This document shows positions 25,714 through 35,018 of a stretch of 64,000 nt of DNA, piece after piece. Origin of the DNA: Maritalea mobilis (GTDB taxonomy: Bacteria > Pseudomonadota > Alphaproteobacteria > Rhodobacterales > Rhodobacteraceae). The notes beneath the pieces are model-generated. The model searched no databases, was not told where the DNA came from, and saw nothing but the letters and a program-made list of their open reading frames with translations. Each line of letters begins with the position of its first letter. Position 1 is the first letter of the stretch. Where the stretch lies: the NCBI RefSeq assembly GCF_019800885.1, contig NZ_JAHVKE010000001.1:1116001-1180000 (forward strand), written 5' to 3'. Made by a program: the position numbers and the translations under genes.

Positions 25714-26814
25714 TTATTGCGACAGCAGGAAGCCGAGGCGCCCGCCCTCAAGCGCCGAAACCAGCGTGTCATAGGCGCCATTCGTGGCCGCTCCATCCTC
25801 GCCCCAGCCGCCATTCAGCGAGATCGTCACGGTTGGCTGTGCGCCGGGGCTGAGGGTGATGCTCGGGGGCTCGGTGATGCTTCCGGCATGAAGGATCGGC
25901 CAGGCCTCGGACAGGCGCGTATCCAGACCATCCAGGTCCGTACCCGGTGCAAATAGCAAGACGAGCGCCGCGCCTTCGTTCTCGCGCGCGGCCGCGTCGC
26001 TGAGCAACAGGCCTTCGAGCGCCGCTGCGTCCGCATTGGCAATCGGCAGCGTGCCGCCATTGCGAAGCCAGATCCGCACCGAGGCCGCAACGCCGAGGTT
26101 GCCCGCCCGTGCAAGGCCAGACAGCAGCGCCTCGACCTCGGGCATGGCAGCAAGGCTTGCCCCGGACGGGGCCATGGCCGCGTCCAGCGTCGGCCAGCCG
26201 GTGGCCCAGAGCATCCGGTCATCGTAGATCGCGAAACGGGTCGAAAGCCCCCTGTCCCCACCGAACGGGTTGGCCGGATCGACGCGCGCCTCGGCGGCCT
26301 CGTAATCGGCATCGCCGCGCCACATGACGGTGACGCCCCCCCGCTCGCCCATCTCGAACCCGTTGCCGAAGAGGTTGCCGCGCAGTCGCATGGAACTGTC
26401 GGGGTGGATCTCCATCCCCCCGAGGCGGATATCACCGGACGCGACCTCGAATGTCGTGATCCAGTCCGACGGGTTCATGCCGCTGGCCTCGCGCACCTCG
26501 TCGTCGGTGAACTCTTGCCAGACCCGCATTTGCAGGGGCGAGGCGCTGCGGATCGCCGAGAACAGGTTCGGCGTATTGGGATTGGCGCCGATCTGCGCGC
26601 CGCGCACCGCGGGCCAGCGCACGGCGTCGCCATTGCCCACACCGATCACGATTGCCTCTGACGCGCCCGATAGGGCGGCTTGCGGGATCCGCGACAGCGT
26701 GCTTCGGGCAAGCTCTGCCCCGCCCTGTGCCTGGACCGGCGCGGATGACAGGCACATCACCAGCGTTGAAAACAGTGCCGCGGCATATGCGGCCAGACGC
26801 CCCCGAATATTCAT
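25714..26814 (-). CDS. Secreted protein of unknown function
   Basis: A 366-aa protein with a signal peptide (MNIRGRLAAYAAALFSTLVMCLSSAPVQA|QG). The mature part contains mixed alpha/beta stretches, for example DAVRWPAVRGAQIGANPNTPNLFSAI and a C-terminal PSITLSPGAQPTVTISLNGGW. No enzyme motif is evident and I cannot name a family with confidence. The start gives the signal peptide directly; an upstream in-frame start adds 12 residues. It is convergent with DUF427 and follows the ClC gene by about 110 nt on the same strand. Confidence 0.7.
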   Translation of the reverse strand: MNIRGRLAAYAAALFSTLVMCLSSAPVQAQGGAELARSTLSRIPQAALSGASEAIVIGVGNGDAVRWPAVRGAQIGANPNTPNLFSAIRSASPLQMRVWQEFTDDEVREASGMNPSDWITTFEVASGDIRLGGMEIHPDSSMRLRGNLFGNGFEMGERGGVTVMWRGDADYEAAEARVDPANPFGGDRGLSTRFAIYDDRMLWATGWPTLDAAMAPSGASLAAMPEVEALLSGLARAGNLGVAASVRIWLRNGGTLPIANADAAALEGLLLSDAAARENEGAALVLLFAPGTDLDGLDTRLSEAWPILHAGSITEPPSITLSPGAQPTVTISLNGGWGEDGAATNGAYDTLVSALEGGRLGFLLSQ

Positions 26815-26924
26815 GAGGCAAGCATGGCCGCGCCCAGGGGCGGCTGGCAAGCCTTTCGAACGGTTGGCTTAAAGAAACAACGCGTTGCCCAACCAGGATC
26901 GGCGGCATGCCAGACACCGGCAGC

Positions 26925-28619
26925 TTAGCTGTGTTCCTCGGCCGCCGTCGCCGCCAACGCGCGGTTATAGGCCTTGAGTGCATCGACATGGAACAACGCG
27001 CCTTCCAGCGCGGGCGGGCCATCCCCCGGGGCAAGCTGGACAACCGGCACGTAATCGAGGCCCGTATTCTCGAAGATCGGCAGGGCACGCTCCAGCGTTG
27101 CGTTGGTGTCGGTATAGATCCCCTGCTCGACCAGCGTCAGGAGCTTTTCCTGCGGCGCGCTGTTTTCATGGTCCATGGGGCGCATCACCTTGCCCACCCG
27201 GAACATCACCAGGAGGTAGGCCTGCGGCCCGGCGGCAAGGTGGATGTTGCGCCGCTCCAGTTGCGTCAGGAAGAAGGATCGGTGCACCAGCCGCGAGGCG
27301 ATAGCCGTCGAGAGGGACACCGCCACCATCACCGCAAGGCCCGTCTGCCAGTCGCCGGTCAGTTCGAACACGATCAGCGTGGTGGAGATCGGCGCGCCGA
27401 GCACGGCCGCTGCGACCGCCCCCATGCCCGCCAGCGCATAGAGCGTCTGCGACCCGGACACGTCGGGAAAGATGGCCGTCGCGATCAGGCCGAAGGCCAG
27501 CCCCGACAAAGCCCCCAGCATCAACGAGGGCGAGAAGACCCCGCCGCCCATCCGCCCGGCGATTGTGATGGTCGCGGCCACGGCCTTGAGCGCGGCGAAG
27601 ATGATCGCCTCGTAGAGCAGCAACTCGCCCGTCAGCGCCGCCGAGGTCGTCTCGTATCCCACGCCGATGATATGCGGAAAGAAGATCGCCAGCGCACCCA
27701 ACAGCAACCCCGCCACCGCAGGCCGTAGCCAGCGCGGCAGACCGGTCTTGCGTTGCAGGTGGTTGGCGACATCCTCGGCCCAGAAGGTGCCACGCATGAA
27801 GGCGACCGCGATCAGGCCAGACACCAGCCCGAGGATCAGGAAGGCGGGCAGTTCGACATAGAATTGCAGCGCTTCGTCCGGCCCGAGGCTGAACTCGGTC
27901 ACGTCACCGAATTCCAGCCGGTTGATGACCGTTCCGGCGACCGAGGCGATGACGATGGGCGCGAAGGAATGCACCGCGAAATGCCGCAGCACGACCTCCA
28001 GCGCGAAAAGCGCGCCCGCGATCGGGGCGTTGAAACTGGCCGAGACGGCCGCGGCGACGGCACAGCCCAACAGGTCACGCCCGGTGACGCCATCCGCCTT
28101 GATCCAGTCCGAGACACGGCTTGAGATGACGGCGGCGAGGTGGACAACCGGCCCCTCCCGGCCCGACGATCCGCCCGATCCGAGCGTGATCATCGAGGCC
28201 AGCGCCGAGACAAGGCCCGCCCGCTGCTCCACCCGCCCATTGTCGAGCGCCGCGCCTTCGATCACGTCCGCGACCGATCGGACCCGCGCGTCCGGCGTGA
28301 AATAGTGCAGCAAGAGGCCCACGATCAGCCCGCCACAAACCGGGATCAGCAGGATCAGGTACCACGGCAGGCTTTCCGCGAAGCTGTGCAGCAGGCGCAC
28401 GTCTTCGACCCCGTAAAGGGTGTGCTGCAGCGCGTTGATCCCCTTGCGGAAGAACAGGGCCGCGAACCCGGCCGCGATACCGATCACCAGCGCGATGAAC
28501 CAGAACTGGACCTGGCTCGGCCCTCGTTGCAACAGGACGCGCCAGCCGTTGCGCAGGGCTGCGGCAGCATCACGGGCCTGCGTCTGCAGGAAACCCTTGC
28601 TCTGGGGCGGTTGGGTCAC
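26925..28619 (-). CDS. ClC-family chloride channel/transporter
   Basis: A 564-aa polytopic ClC protein (about residues 38-460 membrane part) with a C-terminal soluble extension of about 95 residues that looks CBS-like but short. The filter motif GSGGSSGREGP carries the gating Glu (E155), and GGGVFSPSLMLGA is the third conserved motif. The position of the E. coli proton glutamate (E203) is Val here (ALEVVL, V209), and the GSGIP motif is replaced. Loss of the proton Glu is typical of channel-type ClCs rather than Cl-/H+ exchangers, so conduction may be passive. Confidence 0.92.
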   Translation of the reverse strand: MTQPPQSKGFLQTQARDAAAALRNGWRVLLQRGPSQVQFWFIALVIGIAAGFAALFFRKGINALQHTLYGVEDVRLLHSFAESLPWYLILLIPVCGGLIVGLLLHYFTPDARVRSVADVIEGAALDNGRVEQRAGLVSALASMITLGSGGSSGREGPVVHLAAVISSRVSDWIKADGVTGRDLLGCAVAAAVSASFNAPIAGALFALEVVLRHFAVHSFAPIVIASVAGTVINRLEFGDVTEFSLGPDEALQFYVELPAFLILGLVSGLIAVAFMRGTFWAEDVANHLQRKTGLPRWLRPAVAGLLLGALAIFFPHIIGVGYETTSAALTGELLLYEAIIFAALKAVAATITIAGRMGGGVFSPSLMLGALSGLAFGLIATAIFPDVSGSQTLYALAGMGAVAAAVLGAPISTTLIVFELTGDWQTGLAVMVAVSLSTAIASRLVHRSFFLTQLERRNIHLAAGPQAYLLVMFRVGKVMRPMDHENSAPQEKLLTLVEQGIYTDTNATLERALPIFENTGLDYVPVVQLAPGDGPPALEGALFHVDALKAYNRALAATAAEEHS

Positions 28620-28778
28620 CGCGCTGTCCCTTTCATGGGGAGGATCGGGTCGTTCGCCCTGTCACGCTGCCGCCTCCCGCACCCGGCACCGTCAGGCCGA
28701 CTTGACGTGTAGCTTGCCAAAAAGACGAAGGAAAGGCGGCGCTTGCCTTGGAAGGGGCAGCGGTCCATCTGTGTCGGC

Positions 28779-29252
28779 ATGGACACTGGACCCGAAGATG
28801 CCGAGGCCGTGGCAGATGCTTTCGTGGCGCGCTTCGTCGCGGCGTGGCATGCGCGCGATGGTCAGGCCTTGGCCGATCTGTTCGCGCCGGACGCCGATTT
28901 CGTCAATGTCGTCGGCATCTGGTGGGAAGACCGCGGCGCCATCGCCCGCGCGCATCAATATGCGCTCGACAGCTTCTTCGCCGAGACACGGCTTGCGCCC
29001 GGACGGCGCAAGCTGCGCCCGCTCGGGCCGCATCACCTGCTGCTGCATCAGCGCGTCCGGCTGAGCGGACAACGCGCGCCGGATGGGTCCGAGGCAGGCG
29101 CGCGCAGCACCATCTTCAGCTTCGTCCTTGAACGTCGCGGGGCGGATTGGCTGGCCGTTTCGGCGCAGAACACGGATATCGTGCCGGGGGCGGAAACCCA
29201 TGTCAGCGACGGCAGCGGTCTGGCGGCCAAGGATTATCGCAGATCTCGTTAA
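28779..29252 (+). CDS. SnoaL/DUF4440-like protein (SgcJ/EcaC type)
   Basis: A 157-aa small protein with the cone-shaped alpha+beta NTF2-like pattern: VADAFVARFVAAWHARDGQALADLFAPDADFVNVVGIWWEDRGAI, followed by beta strands (TIFSFVLERRGADWLAVSAQNTD). Family members include ketosteroid isomerase-like enzymes and many of unknown function. No substrate can be inferred. The ATG at 28779 is preferred; a TTG 36 nt upstream is possible. The last 4 nt overlap the convergent recN stop. Confidence 0.8.
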   Translation: MDTGPEDAEAVADAFVARFVAAWHARDGQALADLFAPDADFVNVVGIWWEDRGAIARAHQYALDSFFAETRLAPGRRKLRPLGPHHLLLHQRVRLSGQRAPDGSEAGARSTIFSFVLERRGADWLAVSAQNTDIVPGAETHVSDGSGLAAKDYRRSR

Positions 29253-30901
29253 GCCCCAGACAACAGCGCGCGCGCCGCGTCCCGCGCGGCGTCGGTGATC
29301 GTATCCCCCGCCAGCATCCGCGCCACCTCGTCGATGCGGTCGTCCGGGGCCAGCGGCACGACCCGGCTGGTGGTCACCCCGCCCTCGACATCCTTTGCCA
29401 CCCGCCAGTGATGCGCGCCAAGCGCGGCCACCTGCGGCGAGTGGGTGACGACCAGAACCTGTCCGCCCTCGGCCAGGGCCGCGAGCCTACGGCCCACCGC
29501 ATCGGCGGTCGCGCCGCCGACCCCGCGGTCGATCTCGTCGAAGATCATCGTCAGGCCGCTGTCGTCATGGGTCAGGCAGACCTTCAGCGCCAGGAGGAAG
29601 CGCGACAACTCCCCGCCCGACGCGATGCGGTTGAGCGGTCCGGCCGGCGCGCCGGGGTTTGTGGCCACCGTGAACGTGACGGCGTCGGTGCCGGTGGGGC
29701 CGGGATCGGCCGGTGCGACCTCGGTGGTGAAGACCGCGCGTTCCATCTTCAATGGTCCAAGTTCGCGGGCCATCGCCGCGTCCAACCGACCGGCGGCATC
29801 GACGCGCGCCTCGGTCAGGCGGGCGGCGGCGGCGGCAAAGGTGGCCTCGGCCTCCTGCAAAGCCTTGGCCAGAGACGATATTTCCTCGGCACCACCATCG
29901 AGCTGGCCCAAGCGGGTGCGCAAATCATCGGCAAGACCCGAGAGGTCGTCGGCCATCACCCCGTGCTTGCGCGACAGGCCGCGCAGCGCGAAGAGCCGTT
30001 CTTCGGCCTCTTCGAGTTCCGCCGGATTGAACACCAACTGGTCGGCGAACACCTCGACCGCCGATTGCGCCTCGGACAGTTCCACCGTCGCGCGTTCCAG
30101 CGCGGCAAGGGCTGCGTCCAACCCACCCTCGGCCCGATCCGTCACGCCCTCCAGCCAACGGCGCGCATCCGAGAGCATCCCCTCGGCCCCCTCAAGCCCG
30201 AGCGCGGCCCTGGCACGAGCGACATCCTCGCGCATCTTCTCGGCCGCCTGCATCAGGCGCCGCCGCTGGTCGAGCTCCCCCTCCTCGCCCGGCTGCGGGT
30301 CGAGCTTGTCCAACTCGGCCACGGCATGGCGCAGGTAATCTTCCTCGGATTTCATCTCGGCCAGCCGTGCTTCCGCCTCGGCCAAGGCGCGGGACGCCTT
30401 GCTGCGCGCGCTCCACGCCTCTGCCACCTCGGCCTTCAGCGGCTGCAAACCGCCGAATTCGTCCAGCATCGCGCGGTGGTTCCTAGGGTCGAGCAGGCCC
30501 TTGTCATCCTGCTGCCCGTGCAATTCCACCAGCACATCCGACAGTTGCCGCAGCACTTCCCCCGAGGCGCGGCGATCATTGACCCAGGCCGTCTTGCGCC
30601 CCTCCGGCGTGTTGACCCGCCGCAGGATCAACTCGTCGCTTACCGGCAGACCGGCCTCTTCCAGCACGGCGCGGGCCGGGTGGCCTTCGGTGATCTGGAA
30701 CTCTGCCACCACTTCGCCCTGTGCCGCCCCGGCACGGACCAGATCGGCCCGCCCGCGCCAGCCCAGCACAAAGCCCAACGCATCCAGCAGGATCGACTTG
30801 CCCGCGCCCGTTTCGCCCGTCAGCACGTTGAGACCCGGCTGAAACGCAAGTTCCAGCCGGTCGATGATCAGCATGTCACGGATGTCGAGATGCCTCAGCA
30901 T
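29249..30901 (-). CDS. recN: DNA repair protein RecN
   Basis: A 550-aa SMC-like ATPase of double-strand break repair. Walker A GETGAGKS lies at 29-36, a long central coiled coil at about 160-390, the ABC signature as NRIASGGELSRFLLALK and Walker B as LTMIFDEIDRGVGG. Length is typical. It is the last gene of the large minus-strand envelope region, 49 nt after bamD, an order seen in many alphaproteobacteria (ftsZ-lpxC-bamD-recN). No LexA-type operator was recognised. Confidence 0.96.
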   Translation of the reverse strand: MLRHLDIRDMLIIDRLELAFQPGLNVLTGETGAGKSILLDALGFVLGWRGRADLVRAGAAQGEVVAEFQITEGHPARAVLEEAGLPVSDELILRRVNTPEGRKTAWVNDRRASGEVLRQLSDVLVELHGQQDDKGLLDPRNHRAMLDEFGGLQPLKAEVAEAWSARSKASRALAEAEARLAEMKSEEDYLRHAVAELDKLDPQPGEEGELDQRRRLMQAAEKMREDVARARAALGLEGAEGMLSDARRWLEGVTDRAEGGLDAALAALERATVELSEAQSAVEVFADQLVFNPAELEEAEERLFALRGLSRKHGVMADDLSGLADDLRTRLGQLDGGAEEISSLAKALQEAEATFAAAAARLTEARVDAAGRLDAAMARELGPLKMERAVFTTEVAPADPGPTGTDAVTFTVATNPGAPAGPLNRIASGGELSRFLLALKVCLTHDDSGLTMIFDEIDRGVGGATADAVGRRLAALAEGGQVLVVTHSPQVAALGAHHWRVAKDVEGGVTTSRVVPLAPDDRIDEVARMLAGDTITDAARDAARALLSGA

Positions 30902-30950
30902 GGGCGCACCATCCAGCCAAGCGGGGGCAAGCGCAAGCCTGCCGCCCGAC

Positions 30951-31853
30951 TTACAGCCAGTCGCCCCGCACGGTCTGATCCCAGATCTCGCGCAGCCAGC
31001 TTTCGCCCGCGGCCTCGTCCGTCAGGCCCTGCCCCGTCAGCTGACGGAAGGCATCGTCATAGAAAGGCGAGCCGCGGAAGTTGTAGCCAAGGATGGCGCC
31101 CGCCGTCTGGGCCTCGTCCGTCAGGCCAAGCGCAAGGTAGGCCTCAACCAGGCGCAAGAGCGCTTCGGGCGTATGGCTGGTGGTCTGGAATTCTTCGACC
31201 ACGACACGGAAGCGGTTGATCGCGCTCGTGTAATGCTGGCGGCGGAGGTAGTAGCGCCCCACTTCCATCTCGCTTGCGGCCAACTGGTCGAAGGCAAGGT
31301 CAAAGCGCAGCACGGCGTCCTGAACGTATTCGCTATCCGGGTAGCGTTCGATGACGTTGCGCAGTTCCTGCAAGGCCAGGTAGGTGATCCCCTGATCGTT
31401 GCCGATCTGGTCCATCTGGTCGTAGTAGCTCAAGGCCATCAGGTATTGCGCGTAAGCCGCATCCTCTTCGGCGGGGTAGAAATCGAGGTAGCGCTGCGCC
31501 GCGAGGCGCGCGTTCTCATAATCCTCGTCCTGGTGATAGGCGAAGGCCGCCATGATCAGGCCGCGCTTGGCCCATTCCGAATAGGGATGCAGGCGCTCGA
31601 CCTCGGCAAAGAGGACCGCCGCGTCATCGGGGTTGCCGGATTCCAATTCGAACTCGGCCTGTTCGAAGATGGATTGGGCATCCATTTCTTCCAGCGGAAC
31701 CGTGGCGTTACGCGAGGCGAAAAGGCCACCGCCGCCGCCACCGAACAGGCCACCGCCATCGCCGCCGCCGCAGGCCGCAACCGCCGCAACAACGGCAACC
31801 AGCGCCGCGCGCCGCGCCGCTTGTGTCAGGATGGAAGGCTCTCTCAGCAGCAT
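30951..31853 (-). CDS. bamD: Outer-membrane assembly lipoprotein BamD
   Basis: A 300-aa lipoprotein of the BAM complex that inserts beta-barrel proteins in the outer membrane. The lipobox AVAAC places the lipidated Cys at C28, followed by an unusually glycine-rich tether (GGGDGGGLFGGGGGG). Tetratricopeptide-like helices fill the rest (IFEQAEFELESGNPDDAAVLF, YENARLAAQRYLDFYP, VIERYPDSEYVQDA). I chose the ATG at 31853; a TTG lies 5 codons upstream. It sits between lpxC and recN, as usual for this group. Confidence 0.93.
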   Translation of the reverse strand: MLLREPSILTQAARRAALVAVVAAVAACGGGDGGGLFGGGGGGLFASRNATVPLEEMDAQSIFEQAEFELESGNPDDAAVLFAEVERLHPYSEWAKRGLIMAAFAYHQDEDYENARLAAQRYLDFYPAEEDAAYAQYLMALSYYDQMDQIGNDQGITYLALQELRNVIERYPDSEYVQDAVLRFDLAFDQLAASEMEVGRYYLRRQHYTSAINRFRVVVEEFQTTSHTPEALLRLVEAYLALGLTDEAQTAGAILGYNFRGSPFYDDAFRQLTGQGLTDEAAGESWLREIWDQTVRGDWL

Positions 31854-31992
31854 CCGCGCATTCCCCAAGGTCGTAACGTCCGTTTCGCGCCCGCGTCCGA
31901 GCGCTGTCGGATTGCGTCTAGCACATTCCTTTTAGGGGCAAAACGCTTGAAATCGTCACGGCCTGCGCCAAGCGCTTCACCGCCGTGTCGGC

Positions 31993-32910
31993 TCAGGCGA
32001 CATGCGCCAGGTCGGCGACATTCACACCCATGCCCGGCAGGCGCGCGGCCAGGGTCGTGTCGCATTCGACGACGCGCGTCGCGCCCGGTTCGGCAAACAG
32101 CGCGCGCAGCAGACGGTTGGTCAGCATATGGCCCGCGCGTTCACCGGTGTATCGCGCGAGGATCGGTGCCCCGGCGAGGTAGAGATCGCCAAGCGCGTCC
32201 AGCATCTTGTGACGTACGGCCTCATCCGCATGCCGGAAGCCACCGGGGCTCAGCACGATGTCACCATCGACGACCACGGCGTTGTCGTAAGTGCCCCCGA
32301 GGGCAAGGCCCGCCGCGCGCATCGCGTCGACATCCGCCTGCCGGCAGAAGGTGCGGCTGTCGCACAACTCGCGCACGAAGCGGCCATTGGCGAGATTGGC
32401 AACGCGGCGCTGGCGACCGATGGCAGCATCCGCGAACTCGATCGCGAAATCCATCTCCAACCCCTCGGACGGGTCGAGACGGGCAAAAGCGTCCCCTTCC
32501 CGCACCTCGATGGGCCGGGTCACAGCGATGGCATGGATCGCGGAAGACTGGCGCTGGATCCCCGCATCAAGGATCGCGCGCACGAAGGGCGCGGCCGAGC
32601 CATCGAGGATCGGCATTTCCGGCCCGTCCACTTCGACCAGCGCGTTGTGGATGCCGCACCCGGCGAGCGCGGCCATCACATGCTCGATGGTCGAGATTTC
32701 CACACCATCTTCGCCGAGAAGCTTGGTACAAAGACGGCTTTCGGGAACGCGGTCGTAGCGTGCGGGGATCAAGGCCGACCCGGGCAGGTCGCTGCGACGG
32801 AACCAGATCCCCATGTCGGCGGCCTGCGGCTGGATCGACATGCGGACAAGACGCCCGGTGTGAAGACCCGTTCCGGTAAAGCTGACAGAATGGCGGATGG
32901 TTGCCTGCAT
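31993..32910 (-). CDS. lpxC: UDP-3-O-acyl-N-acetylglucosamine deacetylase LpxC
   Basis: A 305-aa zinc deacetylase catalysing the committed step of lipid A synthesis. The start MQATIRHSVSFTGTGLHTGR is canonical and follows GAGGGAC. Zinc ligands are visible: His in STIEHVMAALAG and the pair in HKMLDALGD. The inner motif is PILDGSAAPFV. It lies 270 nt downstream of ftsZ, beyond a terminator, so it likely has its own promoter. Length is typical. Confidence 0.96.
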   Translation of the reverse strand: MQATIRHSVSFTGTGLHTGRLVRMSIQPQAADMGIWFRRSDLPGSALIPARYDRVPESRLCTKLLGEDGVEISTIEHVMAALAGCGIHNALVEVDGPEMPILDGSAAPFVRAILDAGIQRQSSAIHAIAVTRPIEVREGDAFARLDPSEGLEMDFAIEFADAAIGRQRRVANLANGRFVRELCDSRTFCRQADVDAMRAAGLALGGTYDNAVVVDGDIVLSPGGFRHADEAVRHKMLDALGDLYLAGAPILARYTGERAGHMLTNRLLRALFAEPGATRVVECDTTLAARLPGMGVNVADLAHVA

Positions 32911-33133
32911 CTCGTCCCTCGTCCCATTTCCTTCGGCCTGGCTGCCATCATGCTCGGTGCAGCTTCTGGGCCTGCGCTGCGAGCCTTTGCGCCCAATGCA
33001 GCTTTGCTTGAAGAAAGGGGGTACAGGCGCGCCGGGAAAGAGACAATTCAAGGTTTATGACGCATTGCAACAAACCTGGACCCTGTCGGCAAAATCCCGC
33101 CCAAACACCCCCAACACCCGGAAATAAAAGGAT

Positions 33134-33161
33134 AAAGGGCCAGCGCATGGCTGGCCCCTTT
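33134..33161 (-). terminator. Intrinsic terminator of the ftsZ transcript
   Basis: Downstream of the ftsZ stop on the minus strand, an 8-bp stem GGGCCAGC/GCTGGCCC (plus-strand reading, loop GCATG) is flanked by AAA/TTT pairs and then by TTTATCCTTTTATTT in the direction of transcription. It separates the dcw transcript from lpxC. Confidence 0.85.
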
Positions 33162-33180
33162 GTTGCAAATATGACTCGAT

Positions 33181-34824
33181 TCAGTTGGCTTGGCGACGCA
33201 GGAACGCCGGGATCTCGATCCGCTCCTGCTCGGGATCAACTGCGCTTTCCTCGGCACGGGCCGGTTGCGGGACGGATACCGGCTGCGGGCGCGGCGCCTG
33301 CATGCGCGGCTGCGCCCGACGCTCGACCGGGGCCGGCCCCTCGTCGCCATGTCCGGTCATGCGGTTGATCAGGCTGTTGATGCCGAAGCGGGACTTTCCG
33401 TGGCCTTCGGCCTGGTGCTGCGCCTGGGGGGCAGGCTCTGCCGGGCGGGGGGCGTCCTTCTGGATCGCCGCGCGCAGGCGGGCCAGGGCTTCGGGCGTCG
33501 GGGCGCCGGCCGGCACCGGTTTCGGCGCCACGTAGTCCGAGCCGTCTTCGGCGTTCTGAACAGGCATCGGGGCCGGGCGCGGAGCGCTGGCCGCGGGGCG
33601 CGGGGCGGGACGATAGGCCGGGGCCGGAACATCGTCTTCCGCGACGTCGTCGAAGCCGGGCTCCTCCACCTTGCCGGGGGCAAAGCTTTCGAACAGCGAC
33701 GGTTCGGGATGCTCTTCGGTCAGCTCGGGCATATCCGCGGGTTCGGGCTCCACCTCGGCCACGGCCGGGGCGGGAGCCGCCGGTTTCGGAGCCGGAGCGG
33801 CACCCGAGCGGTAGGACGCATAATTCTGACGCGCCGGTTCCTGCGCTGCCTGTTCCGAGACATCGATGCCGGTCGCAACGACGCTAACGCGCATCTGGCC
33901 TTCCATCGTCTGGTCCAGCGTCGAGCCGACGATGATGTTGGCCTCTTCGTCGACTTCTTCGCGAATGCGGTTCGCGGCCTCGTCCAGTTCGAACAAGGTC
34001 AGGTCGTAGCCGCCGGTGACGTTGATCAGAACGCCGCGGGCCCCTTTGAGGCTGATCTCGTCGAGCAGCGGGTTCGCGATTGCCTTCTCGGCGGCCTGCA
34101 ATGCGCGGCTCTCGCCCTCGCCTTCGCCGGTGCCCATCATGGCCTTGCCCATCTCGTTCATCACGGCGCGCACGTCCGCGAAGTCGAGGTTGATAAGGCC
34201 GGGGCGCACCATCAGATCGGTCACGCCTTTCACGCCCTGGTACAGGACGTCGTCGGCCATCGCGAAGGCTTCGGTGAAGGTGGTCTTCTCATTGGCCAGC
34301 CGGAACAGGTTCTGGTTGGGAATGATGATGAGGGTATCGACCACCTTTTGCAGCTGCTCGATGCCTTCATCGGCCTGCCGCATCCGCTTGGAGCCTTCAA
34401 ACTGGAACGGCTTGGTGACGACACCCACGGTCAGAACGCCCAACTCCCGTGCGGCTTGCGCGATGATCGGCGCGGCGCCCGTGCCGGTGCCACCGCCCAT
34501 GCCGGCGGTGATGAAAGCCATGTGCGCGCCTGCGAGATGATCGACGATTTCCTCGATCGACTCTTCGGCAGCGCTTGCGCCGACGGCGGGGCGCGCACCG
34601 GCACCCAGGCCTTCGGTCACGCGGGCGCCCATCTGCACCTTGCCGGGCGCCTTGGACTGCGCCAGCGCCTGGGCATCGGTGTTGGCGACCACGAATTCGC
34701 AGCCATCCAGCTGCTGGTCGATCATGTTGTTGACTGCGTTGCCGCCCGCTCCACCGACGCCGAAGACGGTGATGCGCGGTTTCAGTTCCTGCCGCGTGTC
34801 GGGCATGGTGAGATTGAGTGTCAT
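33181..34824 (-). CDS. ftsZ: Cell division GTPase FtsZ
   Basis: A 547-aa tubulin homologue forming the Z ring. The GTPase core (about 15-320) has the tubulin signature GGGTGTG at 110-116, [13 protein letters not shown] at the N terminus and the T7 loop [23 protein letters not shown] long Pro/Ala/Glu-rich linker (about 335-530) is typical of alphaproteobacteria. It ends in the conserved C-terminal peptide [12 protein letters not shown] that binds FtsA. It is the last gene of the dcw series before a terminator. A 189-bp leader separates it from ftsA. Confidence 0.98.
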   Translation of the reverse strand: MTLNLTMPDTRQELKPRITVFGVGGAGGNAVNNMIDQQLDGCEFVVANTDAQALAQSKAPGKVQMGARVTEGLGAGARPAVGASAAEESIEEIVDHLAGAHMAFITAGMGGGTGTGAAPIIAQAARELGVLTVGVVTKPFQFEGSKRMRQADEGIEQLQKVVDTLIIIPNQNLFRLANEKTTFTEAFAMADDVLYQGVKGVTDLMVRPGLINLDFADVRAVMNEMGKAMMGTGEGEGESRALQAAEKAIANPLLDEISLKGARGVLINVTGGYDLTLFELDEAANRIREEVDEEANIIVGSTLDQTMEGQMRVSVVATGIDVSEQAAQEPARQNYASYRSGAAPAPKPAAPAPAVAEVEPEPADMPELTEEHPEPSLFESFAPGKVEEPGFDDVAEDDVPAPAYRPAPRPAASAPRPAPMPVQNAEDGSDYVAPKPVPAGAPTPEALARLRAAIQKDAPRPAEPAPQAQHQAEGHGKSRFGINSLINRMTGHGDEGPAPVERRAQPRMQAPRPQPVSVPQPARAEESAVDPEQERIEIPAFLRRQAN

Positions 34825-34992
34825 CGCTCTGTCCGCCTGTGTTTCGTTTGCGACCCCGGTCTTGTGCCGGTTGATCTTTTCTGCCTCTTATTCCGATACA
34901 TGCTACCCAACTCCCGCGCGCGCGTCACGCGGAAATTTGGCGAAAATCGCGAAATATGGGGCGGAAAACCGCCGATTTTGCGGGATTTGGGG

Positions 34993-35018
34993 GGTGACCA
35001 CCAGATGCGGTGGTCACC
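34993..35018. repeat. Perfect 10-bp palindrome spanning the ftsA stop codon
   Basis: GGTGACCACC-AGATGC-GGTGGTCACC forms a perfect 10-bp stem with a 6-nt loop, and the ftsA stop (35014-35016) lies inside one arm. There is no T-run on the minus strand (CCCCCCAAATCCC follows), so it is more likely an mRNA stability or processing element between ftsA and ftsZ than a terminator. A related palindrome occurs at 39717-39742. A second small hairpin, GGCGG-AAAA-CCGCC, lies about 25 nt further toward ftsZ. Confidence 0.7.
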
